Shown: one piece after another, positions 9,755 to 18,523 of the stretch
Layout of the letters: each line of letters starts with the position of its first letter
How positions within the stretch are numbered: position 1 is the stretch's first letter
Assembly (NCBI GenBank): GCA_000508865.1
Contig: BAHP02000122.1
Span: 1 to 38,503, forward strand
Reading direction: 5' to 3'
DNA: 38,503 bases
Origin: Clostridiales bacterium VE202-01
GTDB taxonomy: Bacteria > Bacillota_I > Bacilli_A > Erysipelotrichales > Coprobacillaceae
Translations under genes and position numbers: made by a program
The notes under the pieces: model-generated
What the model was told of the DNA's origin: nothing
Seen by the model: only the letters and a program-made list of their open reading frames with translations
Database searches by the model: none

Positions 9755-10739
9755 AATTAGTATTATTGTTCCCATATATAATACGGGAATATATCTAAAG
9801 AAATGTATTAATTCTCTTTTAAATCAGACATTGGAAGAGATTGAAATAATACTAATTGATGATGGGTCAACAGATGAATCAAAAGATTTATGCGACGAGT
9901 TTGCTAAAAAGGATGATAGAATAAGTGTTATCCATAAAAAAAACGAGGGTGTTAGTATTGCAAGAAACATAGGTATAAGAAAAGCAAAAGGTAAGTATAT
10001 AGGTTTTATTGATAGTGATGATTGGATAGAATCAAATATGTATCAGAATATGTACAAGTATATTAAAGATTATGATGTTGATATTGTTTTCTGTGATGCT
10101 GTAACAGTTTATGATGATAAGCAAAGTGAAACAGATAGTTTTACTCTATTAGAAAAGAGTAGATTAATAACTAAAGATAAGATTGATTCATCATTATTAG
10201 TACAAATGGCTGGATCAGTTTGGAGAGGTCTATATAAACGAAAATTGTTGCAAGAAAATGATATTTATTTTCCTGATGATTTGAAATTTTCTGAAGATCG
10301 TATTTTTAACTTATATGCAATTGGATATAGTAAGAAAATATTTTATGATAAAACAGTTTATTATAATAGATATATTCGGATGGGTAGTGCAGTAAATAAA
10401 TATTATAACAATATGATTGATATTGTAATGAATGCAAGAGGGAAAATTATGGAGGCAATTCAGGTGTGCTGGAATAATGATGAAAGTATTATTAATGGAT
10501 ATGAGTTGCAGACTGTTGGTTTATGTTATGCTGCTATCAATAATGAATTTTATAAAGCCTCTCAGTTAAACTATATCGAAAGATATCGATCTATTAAAAA
10601 AATTTGTGATAATCATATTTTACGAAATGAAATAGATAAATTAAATTTAAGTGATTTAAGGGCAAAATTAATTATAAAAAAAAGAATATTATTGCTATGT
10701 ATTGTAGCAATTATTTTAAATAAAAAAAATGGAAAATAA
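9738..10739 (+). CDS. Glycosyltransferase, GT2 family
   Basis: GT-A glycosyltransferase of 333 residues. The motifs are SIIVPIYNTG, LIDDGSTDES (donor nucleotide), GVSIARNIG and the metal-binding GFIDSDDWIE, then WRGLYKRKLL and the acceptor element FSEDRIFNLY. This is the EpsJ/CapG-like subgroup. A hydrophobic stretch at about residues 315-326 near the C terminus may touch the membrane. ATG 9738 lies inside the end of wzy with GGAGAAAAATA upstream, so translation is probably coupled. It is followed by a 196-base gap with a strong hairpin. Donor unknown. Confidence 0.87.
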   Translation: MEINYKISIIVPIYNTGIYLKKCINSLLNQTLEEIEIILIDDGSTDESKDLCDEFAKKDDRISVIHKKNEGVSIARNIGIRKAKGKYIGFIDSDDWIESNMYQNMYKYIKDYDVDIVFCDAVTVYDDKQSETDSFTLLEKSRLITKDKIDSSLLVQMAGSVWRGLYKRKLLQENDIYFPDDLKFSEDRIFNLYAIGYSKKIFYDKTVYYNRYIRMGSAVNKYYNNMIDIVMNARGKIMEAIQVCWNNDESIINGYELQTVGLCYAAINNEFYKASQLNYIERYRSIKKICDNHILRNEIDKLNLSDLRAKLIIKKRILLLCIVAIILNKKNGK

Positions 10740-10935
10740 AATTTAATAATATTTTTTGCTATTAATAATGAACGATTTATTTTTTACTATTAATATGAAT
10801 TATATCTGGTATTATTTTTTGTGGAATGTATTTTAAGTTTTAAAACAAATGATTTTATTTTCCTAGTATTTCTAGGAGAATAAAATCATTTGTTAAAGTT
10901 CTAAATAGAAGTATTTAATATGAGGAGGGTTATTA
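10740..10935. other. Intergenic gap within locus 1
   Basis: 196 AT-rich bases with no reading frame. They hold a near-perfect 23-bp hairpin (listed separately) and, just before the next gene, a GAGGAGGG ribosome site at 10922-10929. I see no promoter whose start point would leave room for that site. Confidence 0.6.
10844..10894. repeat. Near-perfect 23-bp inverted repeat (long hairpin)
   Basis: Left arm 10844-10866 (AACAAATGATTTTA... ending CCTAG) pairs with right arm 10872-10894 (CTAGGAGAA... ending TTTGTT), with one G-T type mismatch and a five-base loop TATTT. It lies between two GT2 genes of the same operon. There is no run of Ts after the right arm, so it is not a standard intrinsic terminator; RNA stabilisation, partial termination or the remains of a small palindromic element are possible. 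Confidence 0.8.
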
Positions 10936-11943
10936 TTGAAAAAAATTAGTGTTTTAATGCCAGCATATAATGCTGAAAAATATATTGGTGAAGCTATAGA
11001 AAGTATTTTAAATCAAACTTATAAGGATTTTGAATTTATTATTATAAATGATGGATCTATTGATAGAACAGAGGATATAATTTTAAGTTATGATGATCCC
11101 AGAATTATATATTTAAAAAATAAAGAAAATTCAGGTATAGTTGTCAGTCTAAATAATGGTTTAAGACATGCTAAAGGACAATATATAGCAAGAATGGATG
11201 CTGACGATATATCGTTACCAACAAGATTTGAAAAACAGTTACAATACATGGAAAATAATCAACATATTTCTGTTTTAGGGACTGGTTTAATACTTTTTGG
11301 TGAAAATGTTCAAGAAAATAAAAGGATCTTTACAACTGATTATAGAAAATCAAAGGCAGAATTACTATTTTCTCCTTGTGTAGCTCATCCAACTGTAATG
11401 ATAAGAAAAGAGATTTTAGATAAAAATAATATTTACTATGAAAATAAATATCTTGGTATGGAAGATTTTGCAATGTGGTGCAAAATAGCAATGGTAGGTG
11501 AAATAACATCGTTATCTGAGTGTTTACATTATTATAGAATTCATCCTCAACAAATTACTCAAAATATTAATAATGAAACAAGAAAGCGACTTTTCAATTT
11601 ATTGGATGAACGCATGCAACTTATAAAATTGAATCTTGAATATAATGAAAAAGAAATTTTTATGTTCTATTGTTTGAATGAATTTAATCAATTTGATATT
11701 GAAAAGATTAAGGTGTTTATTAATATATTGAAAAAAATAATAGAGAAGAATAAAAAATATTGCTTTTTTGACGATGTTCAATTAAGAAATGTTATTGAAT
11801 CAGCTTTTATTCGTTGTATTAGTAACTCTAAAATTAGTCAAGATGAAAAAAAAGTAGCTTATAGTTATGCTAGTAGTTTAAAAATGATTTCCAATATAAC
11901 AAGATTAAAATTGTTTTTTCATAATATTATAGGAGGTAACTAA
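10936..11943 (+). CDS. Glycosyltransferase, GT2 family
   Basis: GT-A glycosyltransferase of 335 residues. It has SVLMPAYNAE, INDGSIDRT (donor site at residues 38-41), NSGIVVSLNNGL and ARMDADDISLPTR (Asp88, Asp90, Asp91), followed by HPTVMIRK and EDFAMWCKIA. The TTG start is chosen because GAGGAGGG at 10922-10929 fits it and the MKKISVLMPAYN opening matches the family. The C-terminal 120 residues are less conserved and rich in Lys and Asn. Donor unknown; it resembles the product of 5620-6420. Confidence 0.86.
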   Translation: MKKISVLMPAYNAEKYIGEAIESILNQTYKDFEFIIINDGSIDRTEDIILSYDDPRIIYLKNKENSGIVVSLNNGLRHAKGQYIARMDADDISLPTRFEKQLQYMENNQHISVLGTGLILFGENVQENKRIFTTDYRKSKAELLFSPCVAHPTVMIRKEILDKNNIYYENKYLGMEDFAMWCKIAMVGEITSLSECLHYYRIHPQQITQNINNETRKRLFNLLDERMQLIKLNLEYNEKEIFMFYCLNEFNQFDIEKIKVFINILKKIIEKNKKYCFFDDVQLRNVIESAFIRCISNSKISQDEKKVAYSYASSLKMISNITRLKLFFHNIIGGN

Positions 11944-11968
11944 CATTGAATTTAGGAGAACACTATAA

Positions 11969-12955
11969 ATGATGAATAATTTAGTAAGTATTATTGTACC
12001 AATATATAACGTAAATGATTATATGGATTTATGCATGGAAAGTTTGTTACATCAAACATATAAGAATATTGAAATTATTTTAATAGATGATGGATCAACT
12101 GATGGAAGTGCAAATAAGTGTGATTTAATTGCAGATATAGATAATAGAGTTATTGTTATTCATAAAAAAAACGGAGGATTATCTTCTGCTCGGAATGCTG
12201 GGTTAGATATTGCTAAAGGGAAGTTTATACTTTTTGTTGATGGTGATGATTATATAGATCTTAATACAGTAGATACATTAATTAATATTTGGGAAGATTC
12301 TAAAATTAATCCAGATTTAATTCAATTTAATTATAAGGAAGTTCAAGAAAATGAACAGGTAAAAATAGATAATAGTTCTAATCAGTATAAAATAAGTTAT
12401 AGCAGGATAGAGTTTTTTGAAAATCTTTATGAGATAGGTGGAGGGGCAGCTTCTGCATGTACAAAATTATACAAAAAGGAATTATTCAATAACTTAAGAT
12501 TTAAAAACGGAATATTGCATGAAGATGAGTATATGATTACTGATATTTTATCAAAAATTAATTCCTGTATATATTTGGATAAGATTTTATACTATTATGT
12601 TACGCGCCAGGGTAGTATTATCAATTCAAGTTTTATGCCTAAAAAAATGGATGTATTTATTCCTATAGAATATAGAATAGAATATTTGAGAAAGATAAAT
12701 TCTGAACATCTTTTAAATAAGGAATTTGCAAGATATTATATGACAATATTAAATATGTACTGTAATGCACGTAAAGATGGTTACAATAAAGAATGTAAAA
12801 TATTAAAAAATAGGTTAAAACAATTATTAAAAACAAATAATATTGAGGTAAGTGGAAAGTATAAAATTATTGAACTCTTATGTAGAATAAATATTAATTT
12901 AATTACATTATATTATTATATTAGAAAATTTAAAGAAAATAAAAAGGAAATATAG
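11969..12955 (+). CDS. Glycosyltransferase, GT2 family
   Basis: GT-A enzyme of 328 residues with SIIVPIYNVNDY, LIDDGSTDGSANKCD, GGLSSARNAGLD and the metal site LFVDGDDYID, then ACTKLYKKELF and the acceptor-side HEDEYMITDIL. This is the common EpsH/EpsJ-like capsule transferase. ATG-ATG start after AGGAGAAC; 25 bases from the previous gene and 6 from the next, so it belongs to the same transcription unit. Compared with 9738-10739 the first 120 residues align well and the rest poorly, as is usual where acceptors differ. Confidence 0.87.
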   Translation: MMNNLVSIIVPIYNVNDYMDLCMESLLHQTYKNIEIILIDDGSTDGSANKCDLIADIDNRVIVIHKKNGGLSSARNAGLDIAKGKFILFVDGDDYIDLNTVDTLINIWEDSKINPDLIQFNYKEVQENEQVKIDNSSNQYKISYSRIEFFENLYEIGGGAASACTKLYKKELFNNLRFKNGILHEDEYMITDILSKINSCIYLDKILYYYVTRQGSIINSSFMPKKMDVFIPIEYRIEYLRKINSEHLLNKEFARYYMTILNMYCNARKDGYNKECKILKNRLKQLLKTNNIEVSGKYKIIELLCRININLITLYYYIRKFKENKKEI

Positions 12956-12961
12956 AGTAAA

Positions 12962-13579
12962 ATGTATGTTATAACGAAAATAAATAATGGATTTAAGAAA
13001 GTTCAAAATTATATTAGATGTTCATTACGAAGAAAAAAATTAAGGAATAAAGATTTTACTATCATTTCAAATAATTGTTGGGCAGGGTTTATATATCAAA
13101 AATATGGATTACAATATAAGACACCTACTATAGGTCTTTTTTTTATTGGTAATGATTATATAAAGTTTTGTAAAAAATTGAAATATTATGTTAATCAAGA
13201 TTTAAAGTTTATCAGTTTTTCTGAATCTAAAAATTATGATTTAATAAAAGGAGATAGAGAATATCCAATAGCAAGATTAGATGATATTGAAATTTATTTT
13301 ATGCATTATAAAACTGAAAAAGAGGCAAAAGAAAAATGGTATAGAAGATGTAAAAGAATAAATTACGATAGTCTTATATTTAAAGTTTCACAAAGAGAAG
13401 GATTTACGAAACAAGATATGGAAGAATTTATGGATATAGAGAATAAATGTTTGATTTGTTTTTCACACGATAAGATCAATGGCTCTATTTGTGTGCCTGA
13501 ACTTGAAATGTTGGAAGGAGATGAAACTGAATTACTACAAAAATATTTTGATGATTTGGATTATTTGAATAATATATAG
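12962..13579 (+). CDS. DUF1919 exopolysaccharide-locus protein
   Basis: Protein of 205 residues with the signature of the DUF1919 family: FTIISNNCWAGFIYQKYGLQYKTPTIGLFF near residues 31-60, then IARLDDIEIYFMHYKTEKEAKEKWYRRCKRIN and LICFSHDKI. Family members are found almost only in polysaccharide clusters; the biochemical activity is not established to my knowledge, though a transferase role is often assumed. It is soluble, with no signal peptide. No strong ribosome site is visible before ATG 12962, six bases after the previous stop, so translation may be coupled. It sits next to a glycerophosphotransferase. Confidence 0.82.
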   Translation: MYVITKINNGFKKVQNYIRCSLRRKKLRNKDFTIISNNCWAGFIYQKYGLQYKTPTIGLFFIGNDYIKFCKKLKYYVNQDLKFISFSESKNYDLIKGDREYPIARLDDIEIYFMHYKTEKEAKEKWYRRCKRINYDSLIFKVSQREGFTKQDMEEFMDIENKCLICFSHDKINGSICVPELEMLEGDETELLQKYFDDLDYLNNI

Positions 13580-13599
13580 TTAATTTAAGGGGGTTTAGG

Positions 13600-14748
13600 A
13601 TGATTGAATTTATTAAAAAAATAAGAATAAATATATATATCTATCTTTTTAAACATTTGCCAATAAAAGAAAATAAAATATTTTTTATAAGTAATTTAGG
13701 TAACTCATATACTTGTAATCCTAAATACTTGTGTGAATTTATAGCAGAGAACTATAAGGACAAATTTGATATGGTATGGGTATTTGATGAAAATGTTAAT
13801 ATTAAGCATGAATTACCTAAAGGGTGTCGTAAAGTAAATTATTTTTCAATTAAATATCTTTATGAAATTTTAACTTCTCATTATATTATCTCAAATGCAA
13901 GAATTCCTAAGCATTTTAGATTTGAAAAGAGGAAATGTCAAATATATATACAAACATGGCATAGTTCAATTAGATTAAAAAAAATTGAAGGTGATGTAGC
14001 AGATCAACTTGACTATAAGTATGTCGAAAATGCAAAACAGGATTCAAAGAAGATAGATTATATTATCTCTGGATGCGGTTTAAGTAGTAACACTTTTAAA
14101 AATTCATTTTGGTATGATGGTAAAATCTTGGAGGTGGGAACTCCAAGAATAGATTATTTATTAAAAAATAATACAGAACTAAATAGACTAAAATTATTAA
14201 ATAAGAATAATTTGGATTCTAAATACAATTATTTGCTTTATGCACCTACTTTTAGAAATAATAATGATTTAAGTGCATATGATTTAAATTATGAATTGTT
14301 ATGTAATAATTTATCTAAAAAGTTTGGAGGAAAATGGAAAGTATTATATAGATTACATCCGAACTTAATTAATATCAGTAAAAACATTGATTTACCAAAT
14401 TGCTGTATAAATGCATCATATTTTGATGATATACAGGAATTATTAATTGTTTCTGATTTTCTTATTACAGATTATTCTTCTTGTATGTTTGATGCAATGT
14501 ATTTGCATAAAAAATGTGCTTTATACGTTAATGATTTACAGGATTATTTATCAAATAATCGCTCACTTTATTTTAATATCAGTGAACTTCCATTTCTTAT
14601 TGCTGAAAATCAAAAACAATTATTTGATGAGATAGAAAATTATGATGAAACAGAATATATAAATAATTTAAATAAATTTCTTTCAAAAATTAATTCGTTT
14701 GAAAATGGGAAGAGTTGTCAATCAATTGTAGATTTGCTTTTGGATTAA
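13600..14748 (+). CDS. CDP-glycerol/CDP-polyol phosphotransferase (TagB/TagF-like)
   Basis: Protein of 382 residues in the glycerophosphotransferase family, which transfers glycerol phosphate (or ribitol phosphate) from the CDP form to a glycan or teichoic acid primer at the membrane. Family motifs seen are QTWHSS (catalytic-type His), LLYAPTFRN, YRLHPNL, ITDYSSCMFDAMY and a final YLSNN-RSLYF region. Shorter than full TagF, close to TagB/CapX-like single-domain proteins. GGGGG ribosome site before ATG 13600. With the nucleotidyltransferase at 16325-16762 it suggests that the locus-1 polymer carries a glycerol-phosphate type substituent; this is inference. Confidence 0.87.
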   Translation: MIEFIKKIRINIYIYLFKHLPIKENKIFFISNLGNSYTCNPKYLCEFIAENYKDKFDMVWVFDENVNIKHELPKGCRKVNYFSIKYLYEILTSHYIISNARIPKHFRFEKRKCQIYIQTWHSSIRLKKIEGDVADQLDYKYVENAKQDSKKIDYIISGCGLSSNTFKNSFWYDGKILEVGTPRIDYLLKNNTELNRLKLLNKNNLDSKYNYLLYAPTFRNNNDLSAYDLNYELLCNNLSKKFGGKWKVLYRLHPNLINISKNIDLPNCCINASYFDDIQELLIVSDFLITDYSSCMFDAMYLHKKCALYVNDLQDYLSNNRSLYFNISELPFLIAENQKQLFDEIENYDETEYINNLNKFLSKINSFENGKSCQSIVDLLLD

Positions 14749-14761
14749 AGGAGTTAATATT

Positions 14762-16289
14762 ATGAGAGTAAAAAATTCTTTAAAAAACATAGGTACAGGA
14801 TTAATTGGGCAAATGATTATACTGCTAACTGGTTTTATTGTTAGGACAGTTTTTATTAAAACACTTGGATCAACATATTTAGGTGTAAGTGGATTATTTG
14901 GAAATATACTTTCAATATTGTCTTTTGCTGAACTAGGTATTGGACAAGCAATTATTTTTAGTCTGTATAAGCCAATTGCTGAAAATGACAATGAAAAAAT
15001 TCATGTATTGATGGATCTTTATAAAAAAATATATAGAATATTATTTTTGATAGTTCTTGGTTTGGGGTTAGCGTTAATCCCATTACTGCCATATTTAATA
15101 AAAGATATTAATAGTGTTCCATATATAAGAATAATATATGTTATGTATGTTTGTGATTCTGCATTTTCATATTTATTTGTATACAAAAGTACTTTTTTGA
15201 CTGCTACTCAAAAGAATCATATTATAAATAGAGTAAATTCAATTGTTTCTATAATTGTTGCAGTTTTACAAATTATTATTTTAATATTATTTGAAAATTA
15301 TTTTATTTATCTAATTATTCAGATATTAAGTAAATTATTACAAAATTATTATGTAGCAAAAAAAACTGATCAATTATATCCTTTTTTAAAAGAAAAATCA
15401 AAACATCCAATTGAAAAAAACAGAACTAAAAAAAATACAAAAAAATGTTTCAGCATTAGTACTATATAAAATTGGAACCTTATCATTAAATTCCACTGAT
15501 AATATGATTATGTCAGCCTATGTTGGTCTAGAATCTGTAGGATTGTATTCTAATTATAATTTAATTGTGACATCTGTTACAGGTTTTTTATCAACGATTT
15601 TTAATAATCTTACTGCAAGTATTGGAAATTTAAATGCTGGTGATGATAATGAAAAAAAATATTTTATGTTTAGGGTCATTAATTTAGCAACTTTTTGGCT
15701 TTATGGGGTAGTTACTGTATGTATTTTTGTATTAATTAACCCATTTATTGGATCATGTTGGATTGGTAAAGATTACATTTTGGATACGTCAGTAGTGTTT
15801 ATTATATCATTAAATATATATGTAGGAGGAATGTTGTTTGCTCCTTTTAACTATAGACAAACAATGGGATTGTTTACACAAGGAAAATATAGACCAATTA
15901 TATCAGCTATAGAAAATATTATAGTTTCTATATTTTTAGTAAAGAAAATTGGAATAGCTGGTATTTTATGGGGAACGGTAATTACAAGATTAACAACTAA
16001 TGCATGGTTTGATCCTTATTTAATTTATAAAAAAGGATTAGGCATAAATCCTATAAAATATTTTATCGATTATTTTATTAAATTGATAATTTTATTAGCT
16101 AATATGGGAATATGTTTATATATTAGTAATTATTTTGTCGTTACTAATACACTACAATGGTTATTATTAGGGTGTGTTGTTTTTATTGTTTCGAATATAA
16201 TTATTTTTTTATATAGTTTTAGAACAGAAGAATTTAAGTATTTATTATCAGTTATAAAAAATATGAAATCTATTATGAAAAGATCATGA
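14762..16289 (+). pseudogene. wzx: Wzx-type oligosaccharide flippase (locus 1), frameshifted
   Basis: MATE/MVF-type membrane exporter of about 508 residues after repair, with many membrane segments, which turns the lipid-linked repeat unit to the outer face. The N-terminal part has VRTVFIKTLGSTYLGVSGLFGNILSIL and AELGIGQAIIFSLYKPIAE. The later part has LYKIGTLSLNSTDNMIMSAYVGLESVGLYSNY, a strong family signature. The two parts are in different frames: A7 at 15414-15420 should be A6, which reads HPIEKTELKKIQKNVSALVLYKIG. This is one of the breaks that needs a base removed. It resembles the flippase at 31113-32622. Confidence 0.86.
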
Positions 16290-16324
16290 TAGATATTTTT
16301 ATTTATGAAAGGAAATTAAGATAT

Positions 16325-16762
16325 ATGAAGAAAATAGTAGGATATACAGCTGGAGTATATGATTTATTTCATGTTGGGCATTTAAATCTTTTAGAAAAAG
16401 CAAAAAAGCAGTGTGATTACTTAATAGTTGCAGTAAGTACTGATGAGCTAGTGGAAAATTATAAAAATAAAAGACCTGTTATTCCGTATAATGAAAGAAA
16501 AAGAATTGTTGAATCAATTAAATATGTAGATGAAGTTGTACCACAAATTAACAGAGATAAAATAGAAGCATTTCATAAATATAATTTTGATATTATGTTT
16601 GTTGGTGATGATTGGAAAGGATCAGAAATTTTTCAAACAGTTGATGATGAAATGAGATTGAATGGTAAAACTGGAGTTAAATATATACCATATACAAAGA
16701 ATGTTTCATCTACACTATTAAAAAAAGTTTTAAAGAAAATCTATGATGAAATAGAAGAATAA
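16325..16762 (+). CDS. Cytidylyltransferase-family protein (glycerol-3-phosphate cytidylyltransferase-like)
   Basis: Nucleotidyltransferase of 145 residues with the HxGH motif (HVGH, residues 16-19) in YDLFHVGHLNLLEKAKKQCDYLIVAVS and FVGDDWKG. TagD-type enzymes make CDP-glycerol and carry RTxGISTT near the end; here the matching segment is YTKNVSST (about residues 123-130), so the substrate may differ. ATG 16325 is chosen over the upstream frame start at 16286 because the homology starts with MKKIVGYTAGVYD and GAAAGGAAA precedes it. Probably supplies the activated donor for the phosphotransferase at 13600-14748. It is the last gene of locus 1, followed by a terminator. Confidence 0.84.
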   Translation: MKKIVGYTAGVYDLFHVGHLNLLEKAKKQCDYLIVAVSTDELVENYKNKRPVIPYNERKRIVESIKYVDEVVPQINRDKIEAFHKYNFDIMFVGDDWKGSEIFQTVDDEMRLNGKTGVKYIPYTKNVSSTLLKKVLKKIYDEIEE

Positions 16763-16825
16763 AATAGAACATATATTAGAATGATAAGCTTTATATCATA
16801 GTCACAAAATAAAATAGTGTATTAA

Positions 16826-16863
16826 AAACCCAAAATCTAACTATCTAGATTTTGGGTTTATTT
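16826..16863 (+). terminator. Intrinsic terminator of locus 1
   Basis: Perfect 14-bp stem (AAACCCAAAATCTA at 16826-16839 with TAGATTTTGGGTTT at 16846-16859), six-base loop, then ATTTG. It lies 64 bases after the last locus-1 gene and probably ends that operon. Confidence 0.85.
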
Positions 16864-17020
16864 GTATCTATTTTTTATATTTTTACCTTGTGGAATAAAT
16901 TTATTCAAACAATTATTATTTTAATGTTCTTACTGGGCAAATATATGAAAATGTTAATAGGTATACTAAATTAAGCAGTAAATAAAGATTTTATGCAAAT
17001 GAATTAGTTAAACATATAAA

Positions 17021-17055
17021 AAATAAAGAACCTTTTTCACGGTTCTTTATTTTTT
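17021..17055 (+). terminator. Second intrinsic terminator, rightward
   Basis: Stem AAATAAAGAACC (17021-17032) with GGTTCTTTATTT (17041-17052), eight-base loop TTTTTCAC, followed by further Ts. The T-rich loop and A-rich left arm could also act on the other strand. It has no gene of its own upstream, which suggests that a gene was lost between 16864 and 17020. Confidence 0.8.
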
Positions 17056-17251
17056 AGGTAAACGTTAAAAAGCTATTTCTTAAAAGGCTAATAAATACTG
17101 TTGCTTTTTAGCAATCTTATCTTTTTAATTCTCCATTATCGAGTAAGAACTTTTTTACGAACTTTTCAAATGTCATTAAATACTTAACTTAATGACATTG
17201 AAATAAGAAGAATCTCTTCTAACAATAAAATTGATAAAAATATTAATTTGT

Positions 17252-17291
17252 ATAAAAAAATAGAGTAATAGAATTTGAAAAATCTATTACT
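17252..17291 (-). terminator. Terminator of the leftward acyltransferase gene
   Basis: On the minus strand a nine-bp stem (17283-17291 with 17264-17272, AGTAATAGA type) is followed by a T-rich tract, seen as seven As at 17254-17260 on the plus strand. It lies about 55 bases past the stop of the acyltransferase. Confidence 0.7.
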
Positions 17292-17344
17292 TTGTTAACA
17301 CACTAAATAATAATTTCCAAAAAGTTGTTCTTTTAAGCCTCCTA

Positions 17345-18325
17345 CTATCGGATTCCAATGATAGTATTTATTGTTTTAGATTTTAATAATTTAATGAATT
17401 CAGAACATAAGCAAATAAGTATTATTGTTATACATGTAAGAATAAAAGCTTTTGGCGTATTTCGCAAATACCATATATTTGGTATGTCAAAAAATTTATG
17501 AAATATAAAAGAATATATGTAAAAAAGAAAATATTGAGCACACATAATAATCATTGAATTTTTCCCAATATATTCCAATAATTTAACGAGTGGTTTGAAT
17601 GTAATTATTTGGGCTAACAAGAAATAGAAAATAATTCCTGAAATGCCTGCAATTAAGCATAAATAGTAGTTGCCAAAATATGCAGAAACGACTGAGATTC
17701 TACTATTAAGTATTACACTAGTATAGATGTTTACGAATAGTGCTAAAATCATTATTAAATGTGTTTTGCTAATTATTTTTTTGCTATATATTGCATTTGA
17801 TATATTACCAAAGGAATAGTATACAAAAGCGATTGGAACTAATGTTAGTTTTAAGAATACACTAGTGTTTTGTGTGAAATAGGCAGCTATAAATGCAATA
17901 ATTACAAATAAATATTTATAATTACTAAATATTTTATCTATATACAAAAAAATAATTTCAACGAAAAATAGTATTAATAAAAACCAAATAGGCCTATTCC
18001 AACATAAAGAACCGTTTATAGTTAACATGTGTTGTATAGGATTAATATAATCATGTGAAATAAATATATCTATGAGAGTTGCAAAAATATTCCAAAATAA
18101 AAATGGTATTATTAAATTTTTTAATTTTTTTTGTATAAAAGAAATGGTATCTGAAGGCTTTTTGTATAGAAAACCTGATATAAAGAAAAATAAAAACATA
18201 TGAAAAGAATAGATATGTTTCTCAATTGGTAAAGTAGGATAAAGGTGTGCGAATGTAACATAAAAAATCCCTATTCCTTTTAAAACATCTATCCAAACAA
18301 GTCTATTTATTCTGTTCATAGGCAA
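17345..18325 (-). CDS. Acyltransferase 3 family membrane protein (sugar O-acetyltransferase)
   Basis: Integral membrane acyltransferase of about 326 residues with some nine or ten hydrophobic segments. The opening RLVWIDVLKGIGIFYVTFAH contains the conserved Asp and His of the family (OatA/WecH/fucose-4-O-acetylase type), followed by SFHMFLFFFISGFLY. It would move an acetyl group from the cytoplasmic pool to a surface glycan. Start: a TTG at 18325 is six bases from AAGGAGG, whereas ATG 18319 is twelve away, so the TTG is slightly favoured. It has its own promoter (18345-18373) and terminator and points away from both loci's direction, so it is a separate unit that could decorate either polymer. 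Confidence 0.85.
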   Translation of the reverse strand: MPMNRINRLVWIDVLKGIGIFYVTFAHLYPTLPIEKHIYSFHMFLFFFISGFLYKKPSDTISFIQKKLKNLIIPFLFWNIFATLIDIFISHDYINPIQHMLTINGSLCWNRPIWFLLILFFVEIIFLYIDKIFSNYKYLFVIIAFIAAYFTQNTSVFLKLTLVPIAFVYYSFGNISNAIYSKKIISKTHLIMILALFVNIYTSVILNSRISVVSAYFGNYYLCLIAGISGIIFYFLLAQIITFKPLVKLLEYIGKNSMIIMCAQYFLFYIYSFIFHKFFDIPNIWYLRNTPKAFILTCITIILICLCSEFIKLLKSKTINTIIGIR

Positions 18326-18344
18326 TTACTTCCTCCTTAAGAAA

Positions 18345-18373
18345 AGTATAAAATTACTAAACTTATAAGTCAA
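18345..18373 (-). promoter_or_regulatory. Sigma-70-type promoter of the acyltransferase
   Basis: Read on the minus strand: TTGACT (18368-18373), a 17-base spacer, and TATACT (18345-18350). Both boxes are close to consensus and the start point would fall a few bases before the AAGGAGG site. Confidence 0.8.
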
Positions 18374-18389
18374 GTGTATACCACTATAT

Positions 18390-18425
18390 ATTTGTATAAA
18401 TTTGATTGATTAAATTTATACAAAT
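18390..18425. repeat. Perfect 14-bp inverted repeat with 8-base spacer upstream of the recombinase
   Basis: ATTTGTATAAATTT (18390-18403), spacer GATTGATT, AAATTTATACAAAT (18412-18425). The form (two inverted arms around a short spacer) is that of a tyrosine-recombinase core site or of a repressor operator. It lies between the divergent acyltransferase and recombinase genes, about 100 bases from the recombinase start. A partial arm, ATTTGTATAAA, also occurs at 17247-17257. Confidence 0.75.
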
Positions 18426-18523
18426 GTAAGGAAATTTTCTAATGAACAATGAAAGTAATAAGTTTTTTATTTGTTTATAACTAGATTCTCCCCTTATTTT
18501 TAATAAATGAAAGGAAAAATAAT

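Larger units (their letters stand above)
16864..17344. other. Non-coding stretch between locus 1 and the acyltransferase
   Basis: No gene can be supported. It holds two terminators (17021-17055 and 17252-17291) and an 11-bp inverted repeat at 17169-17199 (AATGTCATTAA with TTAATGACATT, nine-base loop) without a T tract. A short reading of about 20 codons at 16918-16994 could be a decayed gene fragment but matches nothing I recognise. Confidence 0.5.

Noticed and set aside
16918-17055. Short readings with protein-like sequence between the two terminators
   Set aside because: About 20 codons each, in two frames with a stop between, no ribosome site and no family I recognise. May be a gene remnant but cannot be supported.
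17169-17199. 11-bp inverted repeat AATGTCATTAA / TTAATGACATT as a terminator
   Set aside because: No T tract on either strand; left unassigned.
17247-17257. ATTTGTATAAA as a second recombination site
   Set aside because: Only one partial arm, no inverted partner within 10 bases, and such A/T words are frequent by chance in this composition.
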